Positions 43,178-51,894 are shown, numbered from the stretch's first letter. The stretch is DNA of 64,000 nt from SG8-41 sp036555615 (GCA_036555615.1 DATBKZ010000006.1:48095-112094), one strand, 5' to 3'. The notes: generated from the letters alone by a model not told the origin. A program made the numbers and translations.

Positions 43178-44926
43178 TCACTTATTGGATCGGGGAACGC
43201 GCGTCTTGACTTCCGGCATGCAGAAATCGAAATCGCAGCCGCGGTCCGCCTGGGTGACGGACTCGAGGAAGAGCTTGCGGTAGCCGCGCCGGTCCTCGGA
43301 ACGCAGAGACGGTGCGCGCCAGGCCTTTCGTCGCTTCGCGAGCTCGCCCGGGCTCACTTTGAGCTCCAGCTTGCGCGCGGGTACGTCGAGCCGGATGCGG
43401 TCGCCGTTCTCGACGAGCGCGAGCGGGCCGCCCGCCGCGGACTCCGGCGTCACGTGCAGCACGATCGAGCCGAAGGCCGTGCCGCTCATGCGCGCGTCCG
43501 AAATGCGCACCATGTCTTTCACTCCCTTCTGCGCGAGCTTCTTCGGGATCGGGATATAGCCCGCTTCAGGCATGCCCGGCGCGCCTTTGGGTCCCGCGCT
43601 CTTCAGCACCAGGACGTCGCCCGCCGCGACGTCCAGCTTCGGGTCATCGATGCGATTCGCCAGGTCTTCCAGCGATTCGAATACCACCGCCCTGCCCTCG
43701 TGGCGCATCAACTTCGGGTCCATCGCGGACTGCTTGATGATCGCCCCGCCGGGCGCGAGATTGCCGCGCAGCAGCGCGATGCCGCCTTCGCGAAAGATCG
43801 GGTTCGCGCGCGGGCGCACCACCTTCTGCGGGAACGGCGGCGGCGCGGCCGCGATGTTCTCACCAAGCGTCTTTCCGGTCACGGTCAGCACGTCGAGATT
43901 GAGCAGCGGCTTCAATTCCCGCAGGATAGCCGCCGCCCCCCCCGCCTTGTAGAGATCCTCCATGTAATGCTGGCCGGTGGGCTTGAGATCGACGAGCACG
44001 GGGGTCTTCTTGCCCATGCGATCGAACGCGGCGAGATCCACGGCGATGCCGCGCCGCCCGGCCACTGCCGCGAGGTGCACGATCCCATTGGTCGAGCCGC
44101 CGATCGCGAGGAGCATCCTCAACGCATTTTCAAATGCGGCCGGCGTCATGATCTTGTCGGGGGTGAGCCGCTCCTTGGCAAGTCCCACGGCCCGCGCGCC
44201 GGTCGCCTCGGCGTTGCGCATGCGCTCGGCCATCACCGCCGGGATGCACGCGCTCTCCGGCAGCATCATGCCGAGCGCTTCTGAGCAAAGCGCCATGGTG
44301 GAGGCCGTGCCCATGACCATGCAGGTGCCGGCGGACGGGCAGAGCTGCGCGTTGACGGCGTTGATCTCGCGCTCGTCCACTTCGCCCGCGCGATATCGAG
44401 CCCAGTAGCGGCGGCAGTCGGTGCAGGCGCCGAGCCGCTCGCCCTTGTGGTCGCCCGTGATCATCGGCCCGGTCACCATGAGGAGCGCGGGCACATTGGC
44501 GCTCGCCGCGCCCATGAGGAGCGCGGGCACCGTCTTGTCGCAGCCGCCGATCAGCACGACCGCATCGAGCGGCTGCGCGCGGATCATCTCCTCGGCGTCG
44601 ATCGCCATGAGGTTGCGCAAATACATGCTGGTCGGGTACGCGAAGGACTCGTGCAGCGTGATGGTGGGGAACTCGACCGGCAGCCCCCCGGCAAGCATGA
44701 CGCCGCGCTTCACCGCCTCGATCAGCTCGGGCACGGTGCGATGGCAGGCGTTGAAGCCGCTGAAAGTGTTGGTGATGCCGATGATGGGCCGCTCGAGCGC
44801 GTCGTCGGAATAGCCCATCGCCTTGATGAAGGCTTTGCGCAGGAAGAGCGAGAATTCCTCGTCGCCGTAGGCCGTCAAGCCCCTGCGCATTCCGGTCTTC
44901 GATTTCAGTCTTGCTTTCGCAGACAC
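43178..44926 (-). CDS. IlvD/Edd-family dehydratase (sugar-acid type)
   Basis: This Fe-S dehydratase of about 582 residues carries GGCDKT, CTDCRRYW and CPSAGTC, the Cys that bind the cluster in the IlvD/Edd family, and RISDARMSG near the C-terminus. The overall form (FTGACR-free, CTDCRR present) is closer to L-arabinonate/D-xylonate dehydratases than to branched-chain IlvD, so a sugar acid is the likely substrate. Start choice: GTG at 44926 with GGGAG just upstream; GTG at 44941 adds five residues. It is convergent with the GcvT-like gene. Confidence 0.85.
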   Translation of the reverse strand: MSAKARLKSKTGMRRGLTAYGDEEFSLFLRKAFIKAMGYSDDALERPIIGITNTFSGFNACHRTVPELIEAVKRGVMLAGGLPVEFPTITLHESFAYPTSMYLRNLMAIDAEEMIRAQPLDAVVLIGGCDKTVPALLMGAASANVPALLMVTGPMITGDHKGERLGACTDCRRYWARYRAGEVDEREINAVNAQLCPSAGTCMVMGTASTMALCSEALGMMLPESACIPAVMAERMRNAEATGARAVGLAKERLTPDKIMTPAAFENALRMLLAIGGSTNGIVHLAAVAGRRGIAVDLAAFDRMGKKTPVLVDLKPTGQHYMEDLYKAGGAAAILRELKPLLNLDVLTVTGKTLGENIAAAPPPFPQKVVRPRANPIFREGGIALLRGNLAPGGAIIKQSAMDPKLMRHEGRAVVFESLEDLANRIDDPKLDVAAGDVLVLKSAGPKGAPGMPEAGYIPIPKKLAQKGVKDMVRISDARMSGTAFGSIVLHVTPESAAGGPLALVENGDRIRLDVPARKLELKVSPGELAKRRKAWRAPSLRSEDRRGYRKLFLESVTQADRGCDFDFCMPEVKTRVPRSNK

Positions 44927-44960
44927 GTTCTCTCCCACCACCCCGTCCCCTTTGGTGCCA

Positions 44961-44981
44961 CCCCTCCTCGGGCAGGAGGGG
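44961..44981. repeat. 8-bp stem hairpin between same-strand genes
   Basis: CCCCTCCT at 44961-44968 and AGGAGGGG at 44974-44981 form a perfect stem with a 5-base loop. It lies between the membrane-protein gene (45026-45928) and the dehydratase gene that reads on from it. There is no T run, so it is more like a short intergenic palindrome than a strong terminator. Confidence 0.4.
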
Positions 44982-45025
44982 AACTCGACGATAGCGGATG
45001 CCTATTGGAATGCGCAAGCCCGAGA

Positions 45026-45928
45026 TCAGGCGTACAGGGGCCGGCGTTCCTCGAGCTCGAGCCAGCCCTTGATCGCGCGGTAGAGCAGCCACATCGCGGC
45101 CGCCATCAGCACGAAGATGCCGACGATGACGACGAGGAGCGCCAGGCCCACGCCGAACCACAGGATGCTCCACCAGAAGGTGCGGATCTGCCAGCGGAAG
45201 TGCGACTCGAGCCAGGTGCCTTCGACATCCCGGCGCTTCACGTAATTGATGATGACGGCCGCGATCAGCGTGATGCCGACCGCGATGCTCGCGATCTGGA
45301 GGATGTAGACGATCATCGTGAGCCGCCTCAGCTCCGATTCGCGCGCGTCACCGGCCGCGGGGGCCGCACGCGGCGCTGCCTCTCGTGCCTGCTCCCGCCG
45401 GAGGAATGCCCAGGCGGCGATCCCGATGCCGGCGCCGAAACCGATGAACAACGCGGCAATTCCGCCGAATACCGTCCACAGCACCGCGCCAACGTGATCC
45501 GGCCCCACCGAGAACACCCGCGGCTGAAAATTCCCCAGCACCGCGATCTCATAGCGACCCGGCCGCGCAATATCGAACTGCATGACCGCGACCCGCTCGG
45601 TATTCGAGCCCTTGTAGGTCGCGCCAGATGCGCCGCGCAGCGGAACAGCGCCGTCGCTACCGGTGACCGTGACCTGCAGCCCGTCGGGAAGCGCCTTGGA
45701 GGAATGGTAGCTGCGGCCGTCGAACACCGTGACGTGATCGTTCCACACCACGTAGTTGCCCGCTTTGAGCGTCAGCGCGTGGCGTCCCGGCGCGAGGAAT
45801 TGCGTGCCCTCCTCCCAGCTCAGCACGAGTCGCGCGACCAACCCGCCGGCGGTGAGGAACCCGCACAACGCCACTGCGCCCGCGAAGACGTACCACCCGC
45901 TACCTGGAACGCGGGCCGCGCCGCTCAT
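45026..45928 (-). CDS. Uncharacterised multi-span membrane protein
   Basis: The 300-residue protein has an N-terminal membrane span (about 12-35), a periplasmic beta-sandwich-like region (about 40-140) and a second span (about 148-172). A short charged linker leads to a C-terminal three-span unit with IVYILQIASIAVGITLIAA and RDVEGTWLESHFRWQIRTFW. The last unit resembles the DUF4870-like membrane domain seen in many betaproteobacterial proteins. Function is unknown. It lies 9 bases after the RDD-ankyrin gene on the same strand and is probably co-transcribed. Confidence 0.7.
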   Translation of the reverse strand: MSGAARVPGSGWYVFAGAVALCGFLTAGGLVARLVLSWEEGTQFLAPGRHALTLKAGNYVVWNDHVTVFDGRSYHSSKALPDGLQVTVTGSDGAVPLRGASGATYKGSNTERVAVMQFDIARPGRYEIAVLGNFQPRVFSVGPDHVGAVLWTVFGGIAALFIGFGAGIGIAAWAFLRREQAREAAPRAAPAAGDARESELRRLTMIVYILQIASIAVGITLIAAVIINYVKRRDVEGTWLESHFRWQIRTFWWSILWFGVGLALLVVIVGIFVLMAAAMWLLYRAIKGWLELEERRPLYA

Positions 45929-45937
45929 CCAGTTCGG

Positions 45938-47359
45938 CTAGCGCGCGCCGCTAGTCCTCAGCAGCTGGATCACCTGGGCATTCTCGCCCCGCCCCGCATA
46001 ATCCAGCACCGAGCCGCCGAGAGCACGACGATTGGGATCCGCGCCGGCCTTGAGCAGAAGCTGCGTCATCGCCGCGTCGCCGTTCCACGCCGCGGCCATG
46101 AGCGGCGTGACCCCATTCGAATCCGGCCGGTCGACCCACCAGCCGAGCTCGAGCAGCTCGGCGAGCGCTGCAGCATCCCGGAACATCACGCAAGTCATCA
46201 CGTCGTTGTACTTGGGCGACCGCACGACCCGGGCGGAAAGGCCCGGAGCCACCATGACCGGTGCGGGCGCGGGCGCGGGCTGTTCCGCGGGAGGTGCGGG
46301 CGCGGTCGCGGGCGGCTCGGGCGCGCGGGCCACGGGGGCCACGGGGGCCGCCATAACCGGTGCGGTAACTGGCTTCGGTTTCGGCACGTCCAGCGGGACC
46401 GCCTTTGGCTCCGCTTTCGGCTCCGGCTTCGGCGTTGCAGCGGCCACGGCAGCGGGCTTGGTTTCCGGTTTCGCTTTCGGGGCCGGCGCCGCGGCAACCT
46501 TCACCGGGGCCTCTTTCGCCTTGGGAGCGGGTGCGGGCTTGGCGGGCGCCGGCTTCGCCGTGGCTTCAGCGGGTTTCGCAGGCTCGGGTTTGGCCTCCTG
46601 CATCTTCTTCTCGAACTCCGCGATTTCCTGCGGTGTCATCGGCTTGGGGCCGCCGGGGGCCGGCGCGGGCTGCGCGGCAGGCGCGGGTGCCGGCGCTTTT
46701 GCCACGGGCGGCTGCGCCGGCTGGGGCTTCGCAACGGGGGCACGCTGCTGGGCCTGCTTCATGCCCTTCTCCATCTGCCGCCCCATCTCCTCGGTCATCT
46801 GCGGCAGGTAGTACTCGGTAACGTAGTAGTAGCCGCCCACGATGATGATCAGCAGCGCGGCGACGGTCGCGATCACCGCCTTCATGAAGTGCGACGGCCC
46901 CGCGCGCACCACCAGGCACTTCGTAATCATGTCGTGCAGCGCCTGCTTCTTCGCAGTGAAGGCCGCCAGCAGGAAGCCCAGGCCGAACGGCAGCGACGAG
47001 ATGATCTTCGCGAGGTTGCGGAGCAGCGCGCGCACGAAGTTCAGCTGCGCGCCGCTCATGTCGACGACCTGGATGCCGAGCAGCTGCTTGCCGATCGTTG
47101 CCCGCCGCTCCGAGCTTTCCATGAGCGGCCAGTAGAGAATCGCGATGAGAATGTAGAGGAAATTGGCGATGAGCACCGCCCCCTCGCCGATGAGCCCCGC
47201 CGCGATGAGCAGCGCGAGCCCGAAAATCGTCACGACCGCGTTGTCGACGATCAGCGCGGCGACCCGGCTCCAGAAACCGGCGTATTCCAGATCGGCGCTG
47301 CCTCCGAGGTCGAGATCCGCGACAGGTGGTTCCAGCATCGCGTCGGTCGTTTCGGACAT
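45938..47359 (-). CDS. RDD-domain membrane protein fused to ankyrin repeats
   Basis: This 473-residue protein has an unusual domain order. An RDD membrane domain comes first (about 20-150, ending KKQALHDMITKCLVVR), then another membrane span (about 165-180). A long Pro/Ala/Lys linker follows (about 190-365, repeated KPAPAPK units). At the end are two or three ankyrin repeats (SNGVTPLMAAAWNGDAAMTQ, LLLKAGADPNRRALGGSVLD). The ankyrin part would sit in the cytoplasm or periplasm depending on span count. RDD proteins are often transporters or carriers. GGAGGAAG lies upstream of the ATG. Confidence 0.8.
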   Translation of the reverse strand: MSETTDAMLEPPVADLDLGGSADLEYAGFWSRVAALIVDNAVVTIFGLALLIAAGLIGEGAVLIANFLYILIAILYWPLMESSERRATIGKQLLGIQVVDMSGAQLNFVRALLRNLAKIISSLPFGLGFLLAAFTAKKQALHDMITKCLVVRAGPSHFMKAVIATVAALLIIIVGGYYYVTEYYLPQMTEEMGRQMEKGMKQAQQRAPVAKPQPAQPPVAKAPAPAPAAQPAPAPGGPKPMTPQEIAEFEKKMQEAKPEPAKPAEATAKPAPAKPAPAPKAKEAPVKVAAAPAPKAKPETKPAAVAAATPKPEPKAEPKAVPLDVPKPKPVTAPVMAAPVAPVARAPEPPATAPAPPAEQPAPAPAPVMVAPGLSARVVRSPKYNDVMTCVMFRDAAALAELLELGWWVDRPDSNGVTPLMAAAWNGDAAMTQLLLKAGADPNRRALGGSVLDYAGRGENAQVIQLLRTSGAR

Positions 47360-47447
47360 GATTACCTTCCTCCGCTGGAAATAATCATGCGTGCATCATA
47401 CTATGCCCCGAGTGTCTTGCGTCCCTGTTTGGCGAGATGCGGTCGCG

Positions 47448-47476
47448 TTGACGCCCCCGGTCGGCGTCCATAGAAT
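47448..47476 (+). promoter_or_regulatory. Predicted sigma-70 promoter of the sulfatase gene
   Basis: TTGACG at 47448-47453 and TAGAAT at 47471-47476 are 17 bases apart, near the consensus in sequence and spacing. Transcription would start near 47483, leaving a leader of about 70 bases that contains a strong hairpin (47496-47513). Confidence 0.65.
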
Positions 47477-47495
47477 CCCCGGACGCTGCGCGACG

Positions 47496-47513
47496 GCCGC
47501 GCCCCGGCGCGGC
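47496..47513 (+). other. Leader hairpin before the sulfatase gene
   Basis: GCCGCGCC and GGCGCGGC at 47496-47503 and 47506-47513 form an 8-bp perfect GC stem with a 2-base gap (in practice a 4-base or larger loop). It lies in the predicted 5' leader of the sulfatase mRNA, 40 bases before the ATG. It may affect mRNA stability or simply reflect GC bias. Confidence 0.35.
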
Positions 47514-47552
47514 GCTGGCCGCCACTGATCCCCGAACCCTGAGTCCTGCCGC

Positions 47553-49010
47553 ATGAAACCGACGAACCTGCTGTTCATCATGTCCGACGAGCACAGCAAG
47601 CGCGTGCTCGGTTGCTATGGCCATCCGATAGTGAAGACGCCGCATCTCGACGCCCTCGCGGCGCGCGGCACGCGCTTCACCAGCGCCTACACCAATTGCC
47701 CGATCTGCGTGCCGGGACGGGCAAGCTTCGCCACCGGGCGCTACGTGCATCAGGTGCGCTGCTGGGACAACGCGATTGCCTACACCGGGCAGGCTCCGGC
47801 GTGGGGCCACCGGCTGATGGACCAGGGCCATCACGTGGCGGCAATCGGGAAGCTCCACTACCAGGACTCGAAGCCGCAGATGAACGGCTTCAACGAGGAA
47901 ATCCTCCCGCTCCACATCGTCAACGGCGTCGGGGACCTGCTGGGCTTGATCCGCGACGAGCTGCCGCGGCGCACAGGCTCGCTCAAGCTTGGCCCCGAAG
48001 CAGGTCCCGGGGAATCCGAGTACACGCATTACGATCGCAGTATTGCGGAGTCCGCCGCGCAATGGCTGAGCCAATCCGCGCCGAAGCACCGCGCCAAGCC
48101 GTGGGCGCTGTACGTCGGGTTCGTGTCACCCCATTTCCCGTTGATCGCGCCGCCGCAGTTCTACAACCTCTATCCGGAGGCCCGGGTGCCGTGGCCGGAT
48201 CTGTACAGCGAAGCCGAGCGCCCGCGCCATCCGTTCCTGGATGCCATGCGCAAGTGCCTCTGCTTCGATGAGCCGTTCGACGCGTCGATGGTGCGGCGGG
48301 CAATCGCGGCATACTTCGGGCTGGTGACGTTCCTGGATGACAACATCGGCAAAATCCTGAGAGCGCTGGATGCGGCCGGGCTCGCGGGAAATACCCGCGT
48401 CTTCTACGCGACCGACCATGGCGACAATCTGGGCACGCGCGGCCTGTGGGGGAAATCGACGATGTACGAGGAGTCGGCCGGCATCCCGCTTGTCATGGCC
48501 GGGCCGGACGTGGCGGCGGGCACGGTGTGCGATACGCCGGTAACCCTCGCGGACGGCTTCCCGACCATCATCCAGGCGGTCGGCGCCCAGCCCGATTCCC
48601 GCGACCGCGATCTGCCCGGCGTCTCGTTGCTCGACATTGCGCAGGGCAATGCGCCCGAGCGCACGATCCTTTCCGAATATCACGCTGCCGGCGCGGTGAC
48701 GGCGTCCTATATGATCCGGCACGGTCGGTTCAAGTACGTCCACTATGTAGGCCTGGCGCCAATGTTGTTCGACCTCGCGGCCGATCCGCACGAACGCCGT
48801 GACCTCGCCGGCGACCCCGCGCACCGGGAAACCATCGCCGAGTGCGAGCGACGCCTGAGGAAGGTCGTGGATCCCGAGGCGATCGACCGGCTTGCGCGCG
48901 CGGACCAGCGGGTGTACATCGAGAAGCACGGCGGCAAGGACGCGATCCTCAAGCGCGGCCACTTCCGCTACTCGCCGCCGCCGGGCGCGAAAGCCGAGTA
49001 CCACCACTAG
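47553..49010 (+). CDS. Sulfatase-family hydrolase
   Basis: The 485-residue enzyme is of the alkaline-phosphatase/sulfatase superfamily. The metal ligands start with D12 in LLFIMSDEHSK. The activation motif is C52-V-P-G-R, a CxPxR core in which Cys52 would become formylglycine, though Gly replaces the usual Ser or Ala at the fourth place. YATDHGDNLGTRGLWGKSTMYEE supplies the second metal-site Asp-His and Lys. The form is nearest to choline-sulfatase and phosphonate/arylsulfate hydrolases. No signal peptide is seen, so it would act in the cytoplasm. No maturase is nearby. Confidence 0.88.
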   Translation: MKPTNLLFIMSDEHSKRVLGCYGHPIVKTPHLDALAARGTRFTSAYTNCPICVPGRASFATGRYVHQVRCWDNAIAYTGQAPAWGHRLMDQGHHVAAIGKLHYQDSKPQMNGFNEEILPLHIVNGVGDLLGLIRDELPRRTGSLKLGPEAGPGESEYTHYDRSIAESAAQWLSQSAPKHRAKPWALYVGFVSPHFPLIAPPQFYNLYPEARVPWPDLYSEAERPRHPFLDAMRKCLCFDEPFDASMVRRAIAAYFGLVTFLDDNIGKILRALDAAGLAGNTRVFYATDHGDNLGTRGLWGKSTMYEESAGIPLVMAGPDVAAGTVCDTPVTLADGFPTIIQAVGAQPDSRDRDLPGVSLLDIAQGNAPERTILSEYHAAGAVTASYMIRHGRFKYVHYVGLAPMLFDLAADPHERRDLAGDPAHRETIAECERRLRKVVDPEAIDRLARADQRVYIEKHGGKDAILKRGHFRYSPPPGAKAEYHH

Positions 49011-49078
49011 CGCTATCATCGCCTGCGATGCCCTCCCTCCCCAGCGCTGGTCGCACATCCGACTGACCGGCTGCCGCC

Positions 49079-49696
49079 ATGTTTGGGTCACTCCCGCCGG
49101 TCACGCGCGCCCTCCTGATCGCGAACATCGCGGTCTTCCTGGTTCAGGCCTACGCGGGGGACGCGTTTATCGTCTGGTTCGCGCTGTGGCCGTTCGGCAC
49201 GCCCCTCTACACCGGGCCGGAAGCGCCGCCGGGGTTTCTGCCCTGGCAGATCGTGACCTACAGCTTTCTCCACGGCAACAGCCTGCACCTGCTCGTGAAC
49301 ATGCTGGGACTCTTCATGTTCGGGTCGGAAGTCGAGCGGGTGCTCGGCCACCGGCGCTATTTCACCTACTACCTCGTCTCGGTGCTTGCGGCGGCGATTG
49401 CGCAGCTCGCGATGTCGGCGTTCAGCGGCGGGCCGCCCTACCCCACGGTTGGCGCCTCGGGTGGCGTATTCGGCCTGCTGCTCGCCTACGGGATGTTCTT
49501 TCCGCACCGCATGGTGATGCTGATCTTTCCGCCGATCCCGATGCCGGCGCGGGTGTTCGTCATCGTCTATGCGGCGATCGAGCTCTACCTCGGCGTTACC
49601 GGCACGCAGGCGGGCGTGGCGCACTTTGCGCATCTCGGCGGCATGCTCGGGGGATTCGTATTGCTGCGGAGATGGCGCCGCCGGCGACGCGACTAA
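49079..49696 (+). CDS. Rhomboid-family intramembrane serine protease
   Basis: The 205-residue protein has six predicted membrane spans. The catalytic Ser127 lies in VGASGGVFG and the His185 in AHFAHLGGMLGG, with the family stretch TYSFLHGNSLHLLVNMLGLF in span 2. It would cut single-span proteins in the inner membrane. Its stop overlaps by 4 bases the convergent gene on the other strand. Confidence 0.92.
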   Translation: MFGSLPPVTRALLIANIAVFLVQAYAGDAFIVWFALWPFGTPLYTGPEAPPGFLPWQIVTYSFLHGNSLHLLVNMLGLFMFGSEVERVLGHRRYFTYYLVSVLAAAIAQLAMSAFSGGPPYPTVGASGGVFGLLLAYGMFFPHRMVMLIFPPIPMPARVFVIVYAAIELYLGVTGTQAGVAHFAHLGGMLGGFVLLRRWRRRRRD

Positions 49697-50559
49697 TCCT
49701 GCGCGGCCCAGGTGGCGAGAATCAGTTCCCTCACCCACAGCTCGTCCTGCCCGAGCGTGCTGTGGATGAGCGGAGCACTCTCGCCGGCTCCGGCGCGCAT
49801 GCGGTGGAGCCGCGACGTGCGCACGTTCGCCGCGGACACCGGGTATCCGTAGCGGGCGTAGCGCTCGCGCTCGACGGCGCTCTCCTCCTGCCCTTCAGTC
49901 GCAAACCAGATCCAATCGGAGGCAAAGCTCCTGGCCAGCTGCTCGAGTTCGCCGTAAACGGCATCCTCGATCGCGATAGGCGGCGCCAGAGAGACGCGCT
50001 CGAACACCCTTGCCGACAGCGTGCCGCGCCAGGCGAGCGCCCATTCCGGGCCGCCGACCGTCGCGAACAGCTCGACCGCATCGGCTTCCGGTGGCCGCAT
50101 GACGCGCACCAGGGCGTCGCGGGTCGCGGTGAGGGCGTAGCCCCGCCATTCGTCCCGCGTCGTGCGGAACAGCGTCAGCGCGAGCGCGAGGCTGCCCGCC
50201 GGCGCGACCTCCACGTGGACCGGGTGCGTGTCGCCGGCGCGCGTTGCGACCCGCCCGCTTTCCTGGCCGGTGACGCGGCCGTTGACGAGCGTGGCGCGCC
50301 CCTTCTCTCCGGCCGCCACATTGACCCATTCGGCGAGGAACTCGAGCACGGGAAATTCCTGAGAGGCCTGCGCGAAGACCGGAAACGGTATGCCGCCCTC
50401 GATCTTGAGGTCGTAGCAGAGCGCATCGGGGCCGTGATGCTCGGTCACCGCGTCCTTGAGAAATTCCCTCGAGAGCAGCTGCCGCAGCCGTGCCTCGCAG
50501 GCGGCGAGTGCGTCTTTCTCGCCGGTCACAGTGACCGTCGCGTGGATCAGCAGGGACAT
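49693..50559 (-). CDS. Uncharacterised cytosolic protein
   Basis: The product is 288 residues without signal peptide or membrane span. It starts MSLLIHATVTVTGEKDALA, a strand-helix unit like a small ACT/ferredoxin fold, has FPVFAQASQEFPVLEFLAEW in the middle, and ends ELWVRELILATWA. I do not recognise a family. It starts about 12 bases from a possible -10 element (TAGAAT on the minus strand at 50583-50578), divergent from the MazG-like gene. Confidence 0.6.
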   Translation of the reverse strand: MSLLIHATVTVTGEKDALAACEARLRQLLSREFLKDAVTEHHGPDALCYDLKIEGGIPFPVFAQASQEFPVLEFLAEWVNVAAGEKGRATLVNGRVTGQESGRVATRAGDTHPVHVEVAPAGSLALALTLFRTTRDEWRGYALTATRDALVRVMRPPEADAVELFATVGGPEWALAWRGTLSARVFERVSLAPPIAIEDAVYGELEQLARSFASDWIWFATEGQEESAVERERYARYGYPVSAANVRTSRLHRMRAGAGESAPLIHSTLGQDELWVRELILATWAAQD

Positions 50560-50577
50560 GGGAGACTCGCGCCCGCT

Positions 50578-50597
50578 ATTCTAAGCCCCGGTAGAAT
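50578..50597. promoter_or_regulatory. Mirrored TAGAAT elements of a divergent promoter
   Basis: ATTCTA at 50578-50583 (TAGAAT on the minus strand) and TAGAAT at 50592-50597 on the plus strand face opposite ways, 8 bases apart, between two divergent genes. They could be the -10 boxes of two back-to-back promoters: one for the leftward gene starting at 50559, one for the MazG-like gene at 50629. No good -35 was seen on either side. Confidence 0.35.
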
Positions 50598-50628
50598 GCG
50601 GTGTGCCGATGACACGAGGGATCGCGCC

Positions 50629-50988
50629 ATGACGAAATCCATCGACCGCCTGGAGCAACTCCGCGTGCAGCTCGCGGCATTCGCGGCCGAGCGCGACTGG
50701 GACCAGTTCCACAACCCCAAGAACCTCGCGATGGCGCTGGCGGGGGAAGCGGGCGAGCTTCTCGAGCATTTCCAGTGGCTCACGTTCGAGCAGGCGGCGA
50801 GCCTGCCGCGCGCGACGCGCGCGGAGGTGGCGCTGGAGGCGGCAGACGTGCTGCTCTTCCTCGTGCGGCTGTGCGACAAGCTCGATATCGACCTCGCCGC
50901 CGCGTGCGAGAAAAAGCTCGCGCTCAACGCCCGGAAATACCCCGTGCACAAGTCCCGTGGCAGAGCAACGAAGTACACCAGGCTCTGA
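50629..50988 (+). CDS. MazG-like nucleotide pyrophosphohydrolase
   Basis: The 119-residue protein belongs to the short all-alpha NTP pyrophosphohydrolase group (RS21-C6/dCTPase type). GEAGELLEHFQW gives the E-x-x-E metal motif and EAADVLLFLVRL the E-x-x-D motif. It would hydrolyse non-standard or excess nucleoside triphosphates to monophosphates. The ATG at 50629 has GAGGG nine bases upstream; an open frame that continues far to the left has no coding character. The next gene, rlmJ, follows after 36 bases. Confidence 0.88.
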   Translation: MTKSIDRLEQLRVQLAAFAAERDWDQFHNPKNLAMALAGEAGELLEHFQWLTFEQAASLPRATRAEVALEAADVLLFLVRLCDKLDIDLAAACEKKLALNARKYPVHKSRGRATKYTRL

Positions 50989-51024
50989 CCTCCTTCATCC
51001 CCCAGCCCTCATACCTGAATCCCG

Positions 51025-51867
51025 ATGCTCGCCTACCGGCACCTCTTCCACGCCGGGAACTTCGCCGACGTCTTCAAGCATGCGCTGCTCACGCGCCTGC
51101 TCGTCGCGCTCGGCGGCAAGCCGCAGCCCTACTGCTATCTCGACACTCACGCCGGCACCGGGCGCTACGATCTTGCGCACGAGTGGGCGTGGAAGACGCG
51201 CGAGTTCGAGCATGGCATCGGACGCCTTTGGGGCCGCACCGACATCCCTGCGGCGCTCGCGCCCTATCTCGACGCCGTGCGCTCCGAGAATCCTAAAGGC
51301 AGGCTGCGCTTCTACCCCGGCTCGCCGCTCATCGCGCTGAAGCTGCGTCGCCCGGGAGACCGCGTCGTGCTCGCCGAGCTCAACCGGAAGGACTGCGCCG
51401 AGCTCGAGGCGGCCGTCGCGCGCAGCCGCCATGTGGCGGTGCACCACATGGACGGATACCAGGCGCTGAAGGCCTTCCTGCCGCCGCCGGAGCGGCGAGG
51501 GCTGGTGCTGCTCGATTCCTCGTTCGACCGGTCCGGAGAGTTCGCGCGCATCGCGCGCGCGCTCAAGGACGCGCACCGGCGCTGGGCCACGGGGATGTTT
51601 GCGGTCTGGTATCCGCTGATGGCGCCGGCCGCGATGCGCAGCTTCGAGCGCGACGCAAAAAGAACCGGCATTGGCAAGGTTCTCCGGCTCGAGCTGTGGG
51701 TGCGCGAAAGGAACGCGGCGGCCCCGATACCCGGGTGCGGCATGCTGGTCGTCAATCCGCCGTGGAAATTCGAAGCCGAAGCGCGGTCCCTGCTCGACTG
51801 GTTGTGGCGGGTGCTCGCGCACGATGGTGCGGGCGGCGCACGCGTCGGTTGGCTCGTGCCCGAGTAG
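51025..51867 (+). CDS. rlmJ: 23S rRNA (adenine(2030)-N6)-methyltransferase RlmJ, altered active-site motif
   Basis: RlmJ methylates A2030 of 23S rRNA. The 280 residues show the family start MLAYRHLFHAGNFADVFKH, the SAM motif YLDTHAGTGRYDL, and MLVVNPPWKFE near the end. The catalytic motif IV, normally D-P-P-Y/F, reads D164-S-S-F here (LVLLDSSFDRSG); the acid is kept but both prolines are lost. The rest is well conserved, so the gene looks intact and the change is either tolerated or weakens the enzyme. It follows the MazG-like gene and ends before a GC-rich palindrome. Confidence 0.92.
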   Translation: MLAYRHLFHAGNFADVFKHALLTRLLVALGGKPQPYCYLDTHAGTGRYDLAHEWAWKTREFEHGIGRLWGRTDIPAALAPYLDAVRSENPKGRLRFYPGSPLIALKLRRPGDRVVLAELNRKDCAELEAAVARSRHVAVHHMDGYQALKAFLPPPERRGLVLLDSSFDRSGEFARIARALKDAHRRWATGMFAVWYPLMAPAAMRSFERDAKRTGIGKVLRLELWVRERNAAAPIPGCGMLVVNPPWKFEAEARSLLDWLWRVLAHDGAGGARVGWLVPE

Positions 51868-51894
51868 CGGCTGCCGGACCTCCCCCTCACCCTA

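Noticed and set aside
46032..46811. A Gly/Ala-rich open frame of 259 codons resembling a PE-PGRS-like protein
   Set aside because: It is the complement of the Pro/Ala/Lys linker of the RDD-ankyrin gene; its composition is a direct by-product of that linker.
44447..47473. A 1008-codon open frame on the plus strand
   Set aside because: It runs antisense through the dehydratase, membrane-protein and RDD-ankyrin genes, all of which have recognisable domains. The translation is Arg/His/Gly-rich low complexity, as expected from GC-rich antisense.
48892..50628. A long open frame leading into the MazG-like gene
   Set aside because: Only the last 119 codons have a conserved product and a ribosome site. 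The rest is a shadow of the sulfatase, rhomboid and 49693-50559 genes.
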